A DNA stretch of 64,000 nt from the NCBI RefSeq assembly GCF_003385955.1, contig NZ_QRDW01000002.1, positions 62,001 to 126,000 on the forward strand. Direction: 5' to 3'. Position numbers and translations under genes: made by a program. The notes under the pieces are model-generated. The model made no database searches, was not told the DNA's origin, and saw only the letters and a list, made by a program, of their open reading frames with translations. This DNA comes from Aestuariispira insulae. GTDB taxonomy: Bacteria; Pseudomonadota; Alphaproteobacteria; UBA8366; Aestuariispiraceae. The number at the start of each line of letters is the position of its first letter. The first letter of the stretch is position 1. Below, in pieces: positions 43,293 to 51,657 of this stretch.

Positions 43293-43338
43293 ATTGGTAT
43301 CGTCATTTATCTAGAATGGATATATTTTAGAAACCAAT
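43293..43338 (+). promoter_or_regulatory. MocR operator-like 46-bp element, copy B
   Basis: Starts ATTGGTATCGTC, centre AATGGATATATTTT, ends AGAAACCAAT. It is in the opposite orientation to copy A and lies 115 bp upstream of the ABC binding-protein gene (43453), just after mocR. Conservation of both ends and the centre at identical spacing argues for protein binding. Confidence 0.8.
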
Positions 43339-43452
43339 GAAGTAATAGGCTTCTAATAGGGATCAAAAATACCGGCCCGGAATGCGGACGATCCGAAAAC
43401 AAGAAACCGGTAAACCGGGCAAAAAACAAGCGTTTAACAGGGAGTGAATCAA

Positions 43453-44526
43453 ATGAAGAGAACAGTTCTGAGCGGCGTGGTTGCGGCCGCGCTGCTGGCT
43501 GCGGGTACATCCGCCAATGCGGAAACCCTGCGTCTTCTGACCTGGGGCAGTTATGCGCCGGAAAAAGTCATCGAGATGTTCGAGGAGAAATATCCCGACA
43601 TCGAAGTGGAAGTGACCTTCTCCAACAATGAAGAGATGATTTCCAAGCTGCGGGCCACCGGCGGTGCCGGTTTCGACCTGGCCCAGCCCAGCCATGACCG
43701 CGTTCATGCGGCGCAGTTGGAATACAATATCTACAAGCCGTTGGATATTTCAAAGATCAACACCGCCAATATGGACCAGACCCTGTTGGCCGGCGTGAAA
43801 ACCAACACCACCATTGAAGGCGATCTTTTCTCGGTCCCGCATCAATGGGGAACCTCTGGCCTAATGGCGGATAAATCCAAAGCGCCGAATTTCTCCAGCT
43901 GGGCGGATCTTTGTAACCCGGAATATCAGGGCAAGACCTCTATGCGCCTGAAGCGCACGATCCTGCTGGGTACCGCCTTTGCCATGGGCGAAGATCCGTT
44001 TGCCGCCTATTCAGACCTGAAGAAATATCAGTCCATCCTGGACCGGGTGGCCGACAAGCTGATCGAGTGTAAATCGAATATCAAGGCCTATTGGAAAGGC
44101 GGGGATGATCTTTCCAGCATGATGCTGTCCGGCGAGATCGTGGCGTCTGAAACCTGGGATTCCACCGCATATAAGTTGTTTGACCAGAATAAGAACATCG
44201 TCTTCATTCCGCCGAAGGAAGGCGCATTGGCCTGGATCGACACCTTCACCCTGCCACGCAAGGGCAAGGCGGATGACGCGGCCTATAAATGGATTAATTT
44301 TGTCATGCAGCCGGACATCGTGCCGCTGGTTTCCGGCAGTTCCGGTGCCATTGCCGCAGTCAACGGTGGTGTTGATTTGATGCCGGAAGACAAACGCGCC
44401 GCCGTTAAGGCCGCCTTTGATGACGCGGCCATCGCGAACCTGAAATTCTTCGCCAATATCCCGCCGGGCATCGAAGATATGGAAGGCAAGACCCTGGAGA
44501 AAATCAAGGCAGCCACCGGCGGCTGA
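43453..44526 (+). CDS. polyamine-type ABC transporter substrate-binding protein
   Basis: 357 residues from ATG 43453 (GGGAG upstream; GTG 43444 is in frame). Signal peptide 1-24 (SGVVAAALLAAGTSANA). Family resemblance to PotD/PotF: LRLLTWGSYAPEKVIEMFEEKYPDIEVEVTF, GGAGFDLAQPSHDRV, VPHQWGTSGLMADKSK, SSWADLCNPEYQGK, GALAWIDTFTLPRKGKADDAAYKWINF. It delivers a spermidine/putrescine-like or related compound to the permeases encoded downstream. A hairpin at 44554 lies between it and the ATPase gene. Confidence 0.92.
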   Translation: MKRTVLSGVVAAALLAAGTSANAETLRLLTWGSYAPEKVIEMFEEKYPDIEVEVTFSNNEEMISKLRATGGAGFDLAQPSHDRVHAAQLEYNIYKPLDISKINTANMDQTLLAGVKTNTTIEGDLFSVPHQWGTSGLMADKSKAPNFSSWADLCNPEYQGKTSMRLKRTILLGTAFAMGEDPFAAYSDLKKYQSILDRVADKLIECKSNIKAYWKGGDDLSSMMLSGEIVASETWDSTAYKLFDQNKNIVFIPPKEGALAWIDTFTLPRKGKADDAAYKWINFVMQPDIVPLVSGSSGAIAAVNGGVDLMPEDKRAAVKAAFDDAAIANLKFFANIPPGIEDMEGKTLEKIKAATGG

Positions 44527-44553
44527 CACCCCTGATCCCAGTCAATTACCTGC

Positions 44554-44587
44554 AGGGGAGGTCGCTTCGGTCCTCCCCTCCCTTTTT
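44554..44587 (+). terminator. intra-operon hairpin after the binding-protein gene
   Basis: AGGGGAGG - 10 nt - CCTCCCCT followed by CCCTTTTTT. Such attenuating terminators after a periplasmic binding-protein gene let it be made in excess over the membrane components. Confidence 0.8.
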
Positions 44588-44607
44588 TCTGTCTTGAGTA
44601 AGGTGCC

Positions 44608-45717
44608 ATGGAATACGATCTCACCTGCGAATCCGTCTGCAAAAAATTCGGTGAATTTACTGCTGTCGACGATGTCTCTTTCCAGATCCCGAGCGGGTCC
44701 TTCTTTTCAATCCTCGGCCCGTCGGGATGTGGCAAGACCACATTGATGCGTATGATCGCAGGCTTTGAGAGCACCACCAGCGGGGATATCAAGATCAAGG
44801 GTAATTCCGTGCTTTCCCTGCCGCCGAACAAGCGCAATGTGAAGATGGTGTTCCAGCATCTGGCATTGTTCCCGATGATGAATGTGTTTGAAAATATCGC
44901 TTATGGCCTGCGCTGTCAGGGCGTTGGCAAGGAAGAGATCAAGCGCAAGGTCCAGGATGTGTTGGAACGGGTCAGCCTGCCGGATGTGGGGAGCAAGGAA
45001 ATCAGCCAGCTTTCCGGTGGCCAGAAACAACGTATTGCCATTGCACGCTGCATGGTTCTGGACCCGGATGTCCTGTTGCTGGATGAACCGCTGGGCGCGC
45101 TGGACCTGAAATTGCGCGAAAGCATGAAGATCGAGCTGAAGCTCTTGCAGCATCAGTTCAACACCACCTTTATCTATATCACCCATGACCAGTCGGAAGC
45201 CCTGGTCATGTCGGATAATGTGGCGGTGATGAACCAGGGCCGGTTCGAACAGATCGGCACCCCGCAGGCGCTGTATCACAAGCCGGCCTCCGCCTTTGTT
45301 GCGGGTTTTGTCGGTGATGCCAACCGCTGGTCCGGGCGAGTGGTAGAAGGTGCTGACGGCGCGGTGAAGGTCCAAACCGATGGGGGCCTTTCACTGGTCG
45401 GCACAGCTGCCGGCGGCAGTCTTTCCGGCAGCGGCACCGATGTTGAGATTTTTGTGCGTCCGGAATTTATCACGGTTGCGCGCGCGAAAGGCGATGCCCC
45501 GGCCCAGGTTAACGGCCAGAACCATCAGCGTGGCGTGGTGGACAGCCTTTTGTTCAACGGTGCCAACAGCCGGGTCCTGGTGCGTTCTACCAACAACCAG
45601 CTGATCGAGGCGGATTTCCTGCTGACCGGAGGCACGGACGATCTGAAACCGGGCGATGCGGTGGACCTTTCCTGGTCGATTGAGCGCAGTGCCTGTTTCC
45701 AGGCGGCCAGAGGCTGA
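44608..45717 (+). CDS. ABC transporter ATP-binding protein (PotA-like)
   Basis: 369 residues. The ATPase has Walker A GPSGCGKTTLM, Q-loop KMVFQHLALFP, signature LSGGQKQRIAIARCM, Walker B DVLLLDEPLGALD and the switch His in YITHDQSEAL. A C-terminal TOBE-type domain (about 240-365) is present, as in PotA. It energises the two permeases that follow. Its stop is 10 bp before the first permease start. Confidence 0.95.
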   Translation: MEYDLTCESVCKKFGEFTAVDDVSFQIPSGSFFSILGPSGCGKTTLMRMIAGFESTTSGDIKIKGNSVLSLPPNKRNVKMVFQHLALFPMMNVFENIAYGLRCQGVGKEEIKRKVQDVLERVSLPDVGSKEISQLSGGQKQRIAIARCMVLDPDVLLLDEPLGALDLKLRESMKIELKLLQHQFNTTFIYITHDQSEALVMSDNVAVMNQGRFEQIGTPQALYHKPASAFVAGFVGDANRWSGRVVEGADGAVKVQTDGGLSLVGTAAGGSLSGSGTDVEIFVRPEFITVARAKGDAPAQVNGQNHQRGVVDSLLFNGANSRVLVRSTNNQLIEADFLLTGGTDDLKPGDAVDLSWSIERSACFQAARG

Positions 45718-45727
45718 CGGGGGTTCC

Positions 45728-46594
45728 ATGGACAAGGATATCAAAAGGCTCAGCCTGATCCTGCTGATGGCGCCCTTTGCGCTGTGGATCCTGCTGCTGA
45801 TTATCATTCCCCATGTGGGCATTTTCCTTCTCTCGCTCCGGGAGAAGATATCCTACAAGGAATTCACCTATGGCCTGGGGAACTATATCGAATTCCTGAA
45901 CGAGCCGATTTATTGGAACACCCTTTTGCGCACCGGCTCCATGTCGCTGCTGGTGACCATTTTGGCGCTGCTGATCGGCTTCCCGGTCGCTTATTACATT
46001 GCCAAAGTGGCCCGTAAGAAAAGCAAGGGCGCCTTGTTCCTGCTCTGCCTGCTGCCCCTGTGGGTCAGCGAGTTGATCCGCACCTTTGGCTGGATCCTGC
46101 TGCTACGCGAGACCGGGGTGGTCTCCGGGTTCCTGCAAACAATCGGCATCATCGATCAACCGGTGGAATTCCTCTATAACGATGTCACTGTGATCATGGG
46201 GCTGGTATACACCGTCATGCTGTTCATGATCGTGCCGCTGGTCTCCACCCTGGACGGCATGGATGATGCCATGGTCGAGGCGGGTTATAACCTGGGCGGC
46301 AGCGGTTTCACTGTCTTGCGCCGGATCATCATTCCCTATGCCATGCCGGGCATTGTGGCCGGTTCCATTGTGGTCTTCATGCTGGCGGCAGGTAGCTACC
46401 TGACACCGATCCTGCTGGGCGGCAAGAATAGCAGCTGGTTCACCGAACAGATCTATGACCAGTTCATCACCCGCTATAACTGGGAATCGGGCGCAGCCTT
46501 CGGTTTCCTGCTGCTGGCATTCACCTCCATCGTTGTCTGGTTGGGCCTACGGCTCACCGGCCAGTCTCTGGCAACTACCGTGGCGAAGGACTGA
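45728..46594 (+). CDS. ABC transporter permease, PotB-like
   Basis: 288 residues with six predicted membrane helices, starting MDKDIKRLSLILLMAPFALWILLLIII. The EAA loop, which contacts the ATPase, is in DAMVEAGYNLGGSGFTVLRRIIIPYAMPGI. It forms the channel with the next gene's product. ATG 45728 is chosen 10 bp after the ATPase stop because the upstream extension has no ribosome site. The stop is 4 bp before the next start. Confidence 0.93.
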   Translation: MDKDIKRLSLILLMAPFALWILLLIIIPHVGIFLLSLREKISYKEFTYGLGNYIEFLNEPIYWNTLLRTGSMSLLVTILALLIGFPVAYYIAKVARKKSKGALFLLCLLPLWVSELIRTFGWILLLRETGVVSGFLQTIGIIDQPVEFLYNDVTVIMGLVYTVMLFMIVPLVSTLDGMDDAMVEAGYNLGGSGFTVLRRIIIPYAMPGIVAGSIVVFMLAAGSYLTPILLGGKNSSWFTEQIYDQFITRYNWESGAAFGFLLLAFTSIVVWLGLRLTGQSLATTVAKD

Positions 46595-46598
46595 GGCT

Positions 46599-47450
46599 AT
46601 GATCAAGAATCCTGTATTTACCCTGGCCTATCGCTGCTACATCCTGGCCTTTTTCCTCTTCCTGGCGGCCCCGTTGGCGGCGGCGGGCATGTTTGCCTTC
46701 AATGATTCCCTGTTTCCGGCATTGCCCTGGCAGGGGTTCACGCTCGACTGGTTCTTTAATGACACCGAACCGAAACTGGGCATGTTCCATGATCGCAGAT
46801 TGCTGCGCGGGCTCTATTATTCCTTCATTATTGCGAGTTGTGTCTCCCTGATGTCGGTTTTTGTCGGCACCTGCAACGCCTTCCTCTTCACCAGGGGCCA
46901 GTTTCCGGGCAAAGGCGTTCTTTACATCCTGATGGTGGTGCCGCTGGTGATCCCCGGTGTGATCCTGGGTATTTCCATCCTGGTGCTGGCCAGCACCATC
47001 GCCAATGGTGTGGAAGAAGCCTATGGCTGGGAATGGGATTTCCTGCGGCCGGGCCTGCCGCTGGTGGTTTTGGGACAGTTTTCCTTTGTCACCACGATCA
47101 CCTCCCTGGTGATCACGGCGCGCCTGCAAAAGCTGGATTTCTCGCTGGAAGAGGCGGCCTTTAACCTAGGGGCCAAGCGGCTGCGCGTCTTGCGCACCAT
47201 CACCCTTCCCTTCCTGAAACCGGCTCTGATCGCCAGCGGCCTGGTGGCTTTTCTGGTCAGTTTCGAAAACTTCAACACCACATTGATGGTGGTGGGATCC
47301 GAAGCACCGCTGACCGTCACCATGTTTGACCGCATGGTGAAGGTAGGCTCGACACCGGTTTTGAATGCGGTTTCCTTCTTCCTGATGATCGGCTCAGGGA
47401 TCCTGGCGTTGGCCATGGTCTTTGCCCAGCGGAACAGCAAGTCGGAATAG
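46599..47450 (+). CDS. ABC transporter permease, PotC-like
   Basis: 283 residues with six membrane helices and an EAA motif (FSLEEAAFNLGAKRLRVLRTITLPFLKPAL). The N-terminus is NPVFTLAYRCYILAFFLFLAAPLAAAG. It partners the PotB-like permease. ATG 46599 lies 4 bp past the preceding stop. The next gene, the GMC oxidoreductase, begins 6 bp after the stop, so all five genes from 43453 probably share one transcript. Confidence 0.93.
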   Translation: MIKNPVFTLAYRCYILAFFLFLAAPLAAAGMFAFNDSLFPALPWQGFTLDWFFNDTEPKLGMFHDRRLLRGLYYSFIIASCVSLMSVFVGTCNAFLFTRGQFPGKGVLYILMVVPLVIPGVILGISILVLASTIANGVEEAYGWEWDFLRPGLPLVVLGQFSFVTTITSLVITARLQKLDFSLEEAAFNLGAKRLRVLRTITLPFLKPALIASGLVAFLVSFENFNTTLMVVGSEAPLTVTMFDRMVKVGSTPVLNAVSFFLMIGSGILALAMVFAQRNSKSE

Positions 47451-47456
47451 GGGCAG

Positions 47457-49085
47457 ATGGGTCAGTTTGACTTTGTTATTGTCGGGGCGGGCTCGGCCGG
47501 CTGTGTGCTGGCCAGCCGCCTGAGCGAGAATGGCAAATATTCAGTCTGTCTGTTGGAGGCGGGGGGATCGGATCTCAATTTCTGGATCCAGATGCCGATC
47601 GGTTATGGCAAGGCGTTTTATGATAAACGCATCAACTGGATGTACCAGACCGAGCCTGAACCCAATCTGGACAACCGGCGCAGCTATTGGCCCCGGGGCA
47701 AAGTGCTGGGCGGATCCAGTTCCATCAATGCCATGGTCTTCATCCGCGGCCAGGACCGTGATTATGATGAATGGCGTGATCGGGGCAATCCGGGCTGGGG
47801 CTATTCCGATCTTCTGCCCTATTTCAAGAAAATGGAAACGGCGGGCGATGGCGCGGATGATTGGCGCGGCGGCGACGGGCCATTGCATGTGACCGATCCC
47901 AGTGCCGATACCCACCCTATTTGTGAGGCCTTCATCAAGGCGGGCGGGGCGCTTGGCCTGCGCCATACCCCGGATTTCAACGGCGCGGATCAGGAAGGGG
48001 TCGGCCGGTATCAGATTACGGCCAAGGGCGGCATCCGTATGTCGGCCAGCCGGGCCTATCTCTGGCCGGCCAAAGGGCGCAAGAACCTGACCGTCATTAA
48101 GCATGCGCGGGCCAGGCGCATCCTGCTTGAAGGTAGACGGGCGGTTGGCATTGAATATGACTGCAAGGGCAAGCGGCAGGAAGTGCGTGCCGGGCGAGAG
48201 GTCATCCTATCGGCGGGCGCAATCAATTCACCGCAGCTTCTGATGCTTTCAGGCATCGGGGCGGGCGCGGTGTTAAAAGAACCGGGCCTGGATGTGCAGC
48301 TGGATAATCCAGCCGTCGGGCAGAATCTACAGGACCATCTGGCGCTGGATTATCTCTATAAGGCGAAAGTGCCGACCCTGAATGATCAGTTGCGGCCCTG
48401 GTGGGGCAAGCTGATGCATGGTATCCGCTATGTCCTGGCGCGACGCGGGCCGCTCTCTTTGAGCGTCAACCAGGCAGGCGGCTTCTATCGCAGCCGGGAG
48501 GGCCTCGACCGCCCGAACCAACAGCTGTTTTTCTCGCCCTTGAGCTATACCAAGGCCCCACCGGGTAGGCGTCCGCTGATGAACCCCGATCCTTTCTCGG
48601 GTTTCCTGTTGGCGACACAGCCAACCCGGCCGACCAGCCGGGGCCATCTGACCCTGGCCAGCGCCGATCCGGATGCGGCTCCAAGGATTTATCCCAATTA
48701 TCTTTCCACGGATTTCGATATCCAGGAGATGTTGGAGGGCGCGGCTTTCCTGCGCAGGCTCGCGGCAGCACCGGGCCTGGCCGATGTGATTGAGGCGGAA
48801 ATGGCACCGGGGCCGCATATTCAATCGGAAGAAGATCTTCTGGCCGATATCCGCGCGCGCAGCGGTACCGTCTTCCACCCGGTCAGCACATGCCGCATGG
48901 GACCGGCGGATCAGGGCAATGTGGTGGATGCGCGCCTGCGGGTGCATGGTCTTGGTAGTCTTCGGGTGGTGGATGCCTCCATCTTTCCCACATTGATCGC
49001 AGGCAATACCAATGCGCCCGCCATTATGGTGGGCGAAAAGGGTGCGGATTTGGTCCTGGAGGACCAGGCAGAGTGTAGGTTTTAA
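47457..49085 (+). CDS. GMC-family oxidoreductase (choline dehydrogenase-like)
   Basis: 542 residues. FAD-binding VIVGAGSAGCVLASRLSE at the N-terminus, GMC signature 1 GKVLGGSSSINAMVFIRG, signature 2 GAINSPQLLMLSGIG, and the active-site region TVFHPVSTCRMGP (His) with SIFPTLIAGNTNAPAIMVGEKGA. It oxidises an alcohol (choline or a similar amino-alcohol) to aldehyde with electrons to quinone or an acceptor. Tight linkage with a polyamine-type importer suggests it processes the imported compound. No betB-like aldehyde dehydrogenase follows. Confidence 0.93.
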   Translation: MGQFDFVIVGAGSAGCVLASRLSENGKYSVCLLEAGGSDLNFWIQMPIGYGKAFYDKRINWMYQTEPEPNLDNRRSYWPRGKVLGGSSSINAMVFIRGQDRDYDEWRDRGNPGWGYSDLLPYFKKMETAGDGADDWRGGDGPLHVTDPSADTHPICEAFIKAGGALGLRHTPDFNGADQEGVGRYQITAKGGIRMSASRAYLWPAKGRKNLTVIKHARARRILLEGRRAVGIEYDCKGKRQEVRAGREVILSAGAINSPQLLMLSGIGAGAVLKEPGLDVQLDNPAVGQNLQDHLALDYLYKAKVPTLNDQLRPWWGKLMHGIRYVLARRGPLSLSVNQAGGFYRSREGLDRPNQQLFFSPLSYTKAPPGRRPLMNPDPFSGFLLATQPTRPTSRGHLTLASADPDAAPRIYPNYLSTDFDIQEMLEGAAFLRRLAAAPGLADVIEAEMAPGPHIQSEEDLLADIRARSGTVFHPVSTCRMGPADQGNVVDARLRVHGLGSLRVVDASIFPTLIAGNTNAPAIMVGEKGADLVLEDQAECRF

Positions 49086-49225
49086 GCTCAGAAGGCTATG
49101 CCGGTGCTCTGTCATTTGTGACAATTGGATAACTTTCCAACCGCCGCTAAAATACGATTATGTGAAGAAAGGACAAAGCTATCCCAGAACGTTAGCCGAA
49201 GTCAGTTGATTGAGGGTGTCTTGAG

Positions 49226-49663
49226 ATGAAACAGCAGGTCATTTTTCCCCCGTTGCGGCCGGGCCAAGGGATCGGAACCTTGGAAGAAATGGATTTCGAT
49301 CGCCGTTCAGGCCCTGACCGGCGCGGTAACCGGCATGATCGGCGTGGCGAGCGGCCGCAGCCGTCCATTCAGGACCATGCTCAGAATGAACAGATCCGTG
49401 ATTTTGGTGACCGCCGCCAGCCGATGAAAGAGGAACCGGCGATGATGGCACCTACTGCACTTATTGAGGCAGAGGCATCAATGAGTGCACGGGAACCACA
49501 AGATATCGATCACTTGCCGCCGCTTAGCCAGTTAGTGAAAATGATACTCGTTTCCGCTAATGATGACAGCATTTCCAACCATGACCTGAAGGTGGAGAAC
49601 AACCTGTTGAAGGGGCTGATCAAACAGCTGATCACGGAACTTGATAACCGTCGTTCTGGTTGA
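49226..49663 (+). CDS. small DRR-repeat hypothetical protein
   Basis: 145 residues. The N-terminal third is basic with (D)RR units (FDRRSGPDRRGNRHDRRGER, FGDRRQPMKEE); the C-terminal third is an amphipathic helix (NHDLKVENNLLKGLIKQLIT) likely to form a coiled coil. No signal peptide. It resembles the 10077 protein in the DRR motif only. Function unknown. The stretch before it (49086-49225) has no gene. Confidence 0.65.
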   Translation: MKQQVIFPPLRPGQGIGTLEEMDFDRRSGPDRRGNRHDRRGERPQPSIQDHAQNEQIRDFGDRRQPMKEEPAMMAPTALIEAEASMSAREPQDIDHLPPLSQLVKMILVSANDDSISNHDLKVENNLLKGLIKQLITELDNRRSG

Positions 49664-49697
49664 ACCTGTCTAATCAGAAAATATTGGGTAGGATCGC

Positions 49698-50546
49698 TCA
49701 GTTGCCTGCGATGTGAAAACCCTTTTCCGGGGCATAAGCCATATCCATATTCAGGATCGCGCTCCATTTCCGCGCGGCCTTTTCAAAAAAATCGCTGTTT
49801 TGCATATTCTGGAAGGTGTGCCGCCAGTTTTCGATTATTGCCTGTTCGGTGCCTTTAGACAGCATGATGAAGCTGGGCGCTTCGCGAAAAACCAGAGCGG
49901 GTTCGATGGAACCGGGATCGATGGCAAGCTCGCGGGTTATTGCCGGCATTTCAATGTCGGAAGAAATCCATAAATCAGTGCGGCCAAGACTGAGCTGTTT
50001 CAGGCCGAGCGGAAAACTGCTGGTTTGTGAGACCTCTGCGCCCTCCGCCAGGAACAGACGGGTGCGCCAATCCTCACGCATGCCGGAAATCATCAGACGC
50101 CGCTGCACCACATCGTCAATGGACCGGATATCAAAGTCGGATTCACGCCGTTTCCATAATATATGCTTCCGGCTGATGATGGGGCCGATGAAATGAAAGC
50201 CAAGATCAATGCGTTCCTGCGTGTGGCCTGCGGTGAAAATCACCACATTGGGGGTGGTTTTGGCAATCAGGAAGGCCCGTGGCCAGGGTCTCAGTTCTAT
50301 TTTGACATCCAGGCCCTGGCGGTTGAGAATTTCCCGGATGATATCGATGGTGGTGCCGATCAGCTCGCCATTTTCCAGGTAATTGGCAGGCGGTTCCTCC
50401 GCCGTGACGATCCGGAGGCCGGTTTGATCCTGGGCCTGGGCCGGTAGATGTTGCGCGGTGTATAGGGCCAGACCAAGGATCATCTTGGCCAGCCAACCGG
50501 CTCGGCCGACGCTGAACTTGAAAATCACACCAAAGGCCATATTCAA
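49698..50546 (-). CDS. periplasmic solute-binding family 3 protein (orphan)
   Basis: 282 residues. Hydrophobic N-terminal signal (MILGLALYTAQHLPAQA) with likely cleavage before QDQTGL. Mature motifs: RIVTAEEPPANYLENGELIGTTIDIIREILNRQG, KIELRPWPRAFLIAKTTPNVVIFTAG, RRLMISGMREDWR, LGLKQLSLGRTDLWISSDI and NWRHTFQNMQNSDFFEKAARKW. Like the proteins at 1088, 2042 and 32266 it has no transporter genes adjacent. A signalling or accessory role is possible. ATG 50546 lacks a strong ribosome site; ATG 50483 would shorten the signal. Confidence 0.8.
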   Translation of the reverse strand: MNMAFGVIFKFSVGRAGWLAKMILGLALYTAQHLPAQAQDQTGLRIVTAEEPPANYLENGELIGTTIDIIREILNRQGLDVKIELRPWPRAFLIAKTTPNVVIFTAGHTQERIDLGFHFIGPIISRKHILWKRRESDFDIRSIDDVVQRRLMISGMREDWRTRLFLAEGAEVSQTSSFPLGLKQLSLGRTDLWISSDIEMPAITRELAIDPGSIEPALVFREAPSFIMLSKGTEQAIIENWRHTFQNMQNSDFFEKAARKWSAILNMDMAYAPEKGFHIAGN

Positions 50547-50633
50547 GATAACATCCGTATATCCTTAAAAAAACACTCCCATATTTGATGAAGTTATAAC
50601 TGATCGCAATGAAATAGTCCGGCAAAATAGAAC

Positions 50634-50662
50634 GGAACCCGCAGCTCGCTGCTGCGGGTTCC
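50634..50662 (-). terminator. terminator of the HicA-like gene
   Basis: GGAACCCGCAGC - 5 nt - GCTGCGGGTTCC, a perfect 12-bp stem, followed on the minus strand by GTTCTATTTT. It lies 62 bp after the stop at 50725. Confidence 0.85.
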
Positions 50663-50724
50663 TTGCCAGATAGTAAAAATGACTTTTCAGAATAACGGGT
50701 GGATCGAAAGCCCGGACCAAACAG

Positions 50725-50991
50725 TCAGCCGGGATAGGCGGTTTCCGGATCGATGCCGCAGGCTGTGATAAAATGTTTGACCTGTTGGACCTCTTCTTTG
50801 GGCAGGCTGTGTTTGGGCATGGCGAAGTTCACAGTGCGACCGTTTAAGGTGACATGAACCTTGCCGGCATGGCTGGTGCTGATATCCGCGCCCAGATCCC
50901 GCAACAGGCTTTCAACATCTTTCATTTTGATATTGGCACTGACCGGATGGGCAAAAAGCGCTTGCATGGTTTTTTTGTGGTGATGGTTCAT
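50725..50991 (-). CDS. small HicA-like (dsRBD-fold) protein
   Basis: 88 residues. From residue 20 it follows the HicA mRNA-interferase pattern: NIKMKDVESLLRDLGADI, a short hairpin, KVHVTLNGRTVNFAMPKHS and LPKEEVQQVKHFITACGID. The catalytic GSHxxxxx His segment is replaced by TSHAGKVHV, with His retained but not in the usual Gly-Ser-His context, and no hicB lies beside it. A solo RNA-binding or domesticated protein is possible. The family call is an inference from pattern. Confidence 0.6.
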   Translation of the reverse strand: MNHHHKKTMQALFAHPVSANIKMKDVESLLRDLGADISTSHAGKVHVTLNGRTVNFAMPKHSLPKEEVQQVKHFITACGIDPETAYPG

Positions 50992-51350
50992 GGCAGACCC
51001 CTTTATCTGGAAGTTTGTTTCTGGAATCAGGGTAGGGCGGACCAGGCGCGCAGGCCTTGATCCAGATCATCAGCGAGCGGGTTTTGCCAAAAATTTTGCC
51101 GGGCGATCGGGAAAAAATAAATCAAGGTATCTGGGTAAGAAACCGCTTGACATGGAAAATTGGTGCTTTTGCGCCGATTTCTGGTTAATTAGTTGTTATT
51201 GTTAAGGAAATAAGTCATGAAAAGGACATAATTGGTCGCAGATTTTGCCACATTGCGGCGAGAAAACAGCCACCGCCGGACGGGGCAGGATTATTCAAGT
51301 CCGCGAGACCGGCAATGAACCACAATGATCCAAATTCAAGGACCTAGAAA
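50992..51350. other. intergenic stretch
   Basis: A 359-bp divergent region between the HicA-like gene and the EF-hand gene. It contains a TTGACA at 51147 but no -10 at proper distance, and a tiny ATG-initiated frame of four codons at 51217. No supported gene, RNA or repeat. Confidence 0.45.
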
Positions 51351-51581
51351 ATGACCATGAAAACCTTCTTTGCTGTTTCCGCTGCTGCCATGATCGCTTC
51401 CTCCGCTGCTCTGGCGGGCGGTCTGGATTTCGAAACCACCGATCAGAATGCCGATGGTTTTGTCAGCTTCAAGGAAATCCAGGCTGTTGCAAAAGACATT
51501 ACCGCTGAATCCTTCCTGGAAGCCGATGGCGACAAGGACGGGGTCCTGAGCACAGAGGAATTCTCTGCTCTGGTGAAATAA
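51351..51581 (+). CDS. small exported EF-hand protein
   Basis: 76 residues. Signal peptide to about residue 22 (AMIASSAALA). Two EF-hand-type calcium loops follow: DQNADGFVSFKE and DGDKDGVLSTEE, spaced to form a pair. It may bind Ca2+ in the periplasm or outside. A ribosome site AAGGA lies 8 bp before ATG 51351. A terminator-like hairpin lies downstream. Confidence 0.88.
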   Translation: MTMKTFFAVSAAAMIASSAALAGGLDFETTDQNADGFVSFKEIQAVAKDITAESFLEADGDKDGVLSTEEFSALVK

Positions 51582-51623
51582 GGGCGCTCCCTCCCTTATT
51601 ACCCATTACGATACCCCTTCCGG

Positions 51624-51653
51624 ACCGGGACGTGCCTATTGACGCGTCCCGGT
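51624..51653. terminator. hairpin between the EF-hand and metallohydrolase genes
   Basis: ACCGGGACG - 12 nt - CGTCCCGGT between convergent genes; a second weaker hairpin (AATAAGGG/CCCTTATT) lies at 51577-51600. T runs are short, so efficiency is uncertain. Confidence 0.5.
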
Positions 51654-51657
51654 TCGT

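Noticed and set aside
51147-51175. TTGACA as a sigma-70 promoter for the EF-hand gene
   Set aside because: No -10 element lies at 16-18 bp; the match is probably chance.
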